DNA of 39,389 nt from Opitutaceae bacterium (GTDB lineage Bacteria > Verrucomicrobiota > Verrucomicrobiia > Opitutales > Opitutaceae): positions 1 to 39,389 of the forward strand of contig CANJNJ010000035.1 of NCBI GenBank assembly GCA_947474995.1, written 5' to 3'. Numbering within the stretch: the stretch's first letter is position 1; every line of letters begins with the position of its first letter. The notes under the pieces were generated by a model. The model was not told where the DNA came from. It saw nothing but the letters and a program-made list of their open reading frames with translations, and ran no database searches. Of the stretch, positions 39,329 to 39,389 are shown piece by piece. Made by a program: the position numbers and the translations under genes.

Positions 39329-39389
39329 TTATTTTGTGGTGGCGAGATGAGGTGCCTCCCAAACCCGATTCTGTTCCACGAGGTAGGAC
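39329..39389 (-). CDS. Possible 3' end of a gene entering from the right edge
   Basis: On the minus strand an open frame enters at the edge and ends in TAA at 39329-39331, reading SYLVEQNRVWEAPHLATTK. The YLVEQNRV stretch is like the start of a coiled segment in integrase/transposase-type proteins, but 19 residues are too few to assign. The gap 39184-39328 shows no gene. Confidence 0.25.
   Translation of the reverse strand, partial: SYLVEQNRVWEAPHLATTK

Noticed and set aside
1-39389. CRISPR array, rRNA, insertion sequence with intact transposase, prophage structural genes
   Set aside because: No regularly spaced direct repeats, no rRNA segments, no complete transposase and no capsid, tail or lysis genes were seen.

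Overview
The window reads as a high-GC chromosomal segment of a Verrucomicrobiota bacterium, most likely of the Opitutaceae (Opitutus-like). This is an inference from the gene set (diheme cytochrome with PQQ dehydrogenase, CHASE2 cyclase beside a FecR protein, DUF2237, DegT and rhomboid/DUF6576 proteins), frequent ATGA-coupled genes, weak Shine-Dalgarno signals and many intergenic palindromes. No rRNA is present to confirm it.

Left backbone (1-3.87 kb): the end of a malonate transporter operon (tail of madL, madM), a membrane-anchored unknown, a DUF6817 protein, a diheme cytochrome c, and the first third of a PQQ-type quinoprotein dehydrogenase that stops abruptly near 3868.

Accessory island (about 3.87-10.41 kb): a HipBA toxin-antitoxin module behind an AT-rich operator region; a small operon for two Cys-containing exported proteins (one only 49 aa) with a clear terminator; 5'-truncated remnants of a RadC-like gene and a MobF-type relaxase/helicase lying head to head; three further conjugative-element-type ORFs, one nested inside another in a different frame; an excisionase-like HTH protein; and a complete tyrosine recombinase at the right edge. 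It looks like a decayed integrative or conjugative element still carrying an intact int/xis pair and hipBA.

Right backbone (10.41-39.39 kb): cupin, M3 oligopeptidase, TonB-dependent receptor, ferredoxin, a rhomboid homologue whose catalytic Ser motif is altered, the Prc/Tsp protease, the prfA-prmC translation-termination pair, a HAD phosphatase, an Ala-rich FecR protein beside a CHASE2 adenylate cyclase, a YqeY protein, DUF2237, an Ada-AlkA fusion coupled to ogt (alkylation repair), then a long minus-strand run of biosynthetic genes (asd, tRNA-Val, ilvH, ilvC, hemC, hemD, a DegT aminotransferase, trpF), and finally an L,D-transpeptidase and a polytopic membrane protein.

A striking property of the backbone is that nearly every intergenic gap holds a distinct inverted repeat. 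At least three repeat families recur within the window, whereas the island holds none of them. The best leads are the hip operator array, the exported Cys-peptide operon, the nested ORF pair, the head-to-head truncation scar, the pseudo-rhomboid, the Ala-rich FecR/CHASE2 pair and the repeat families.
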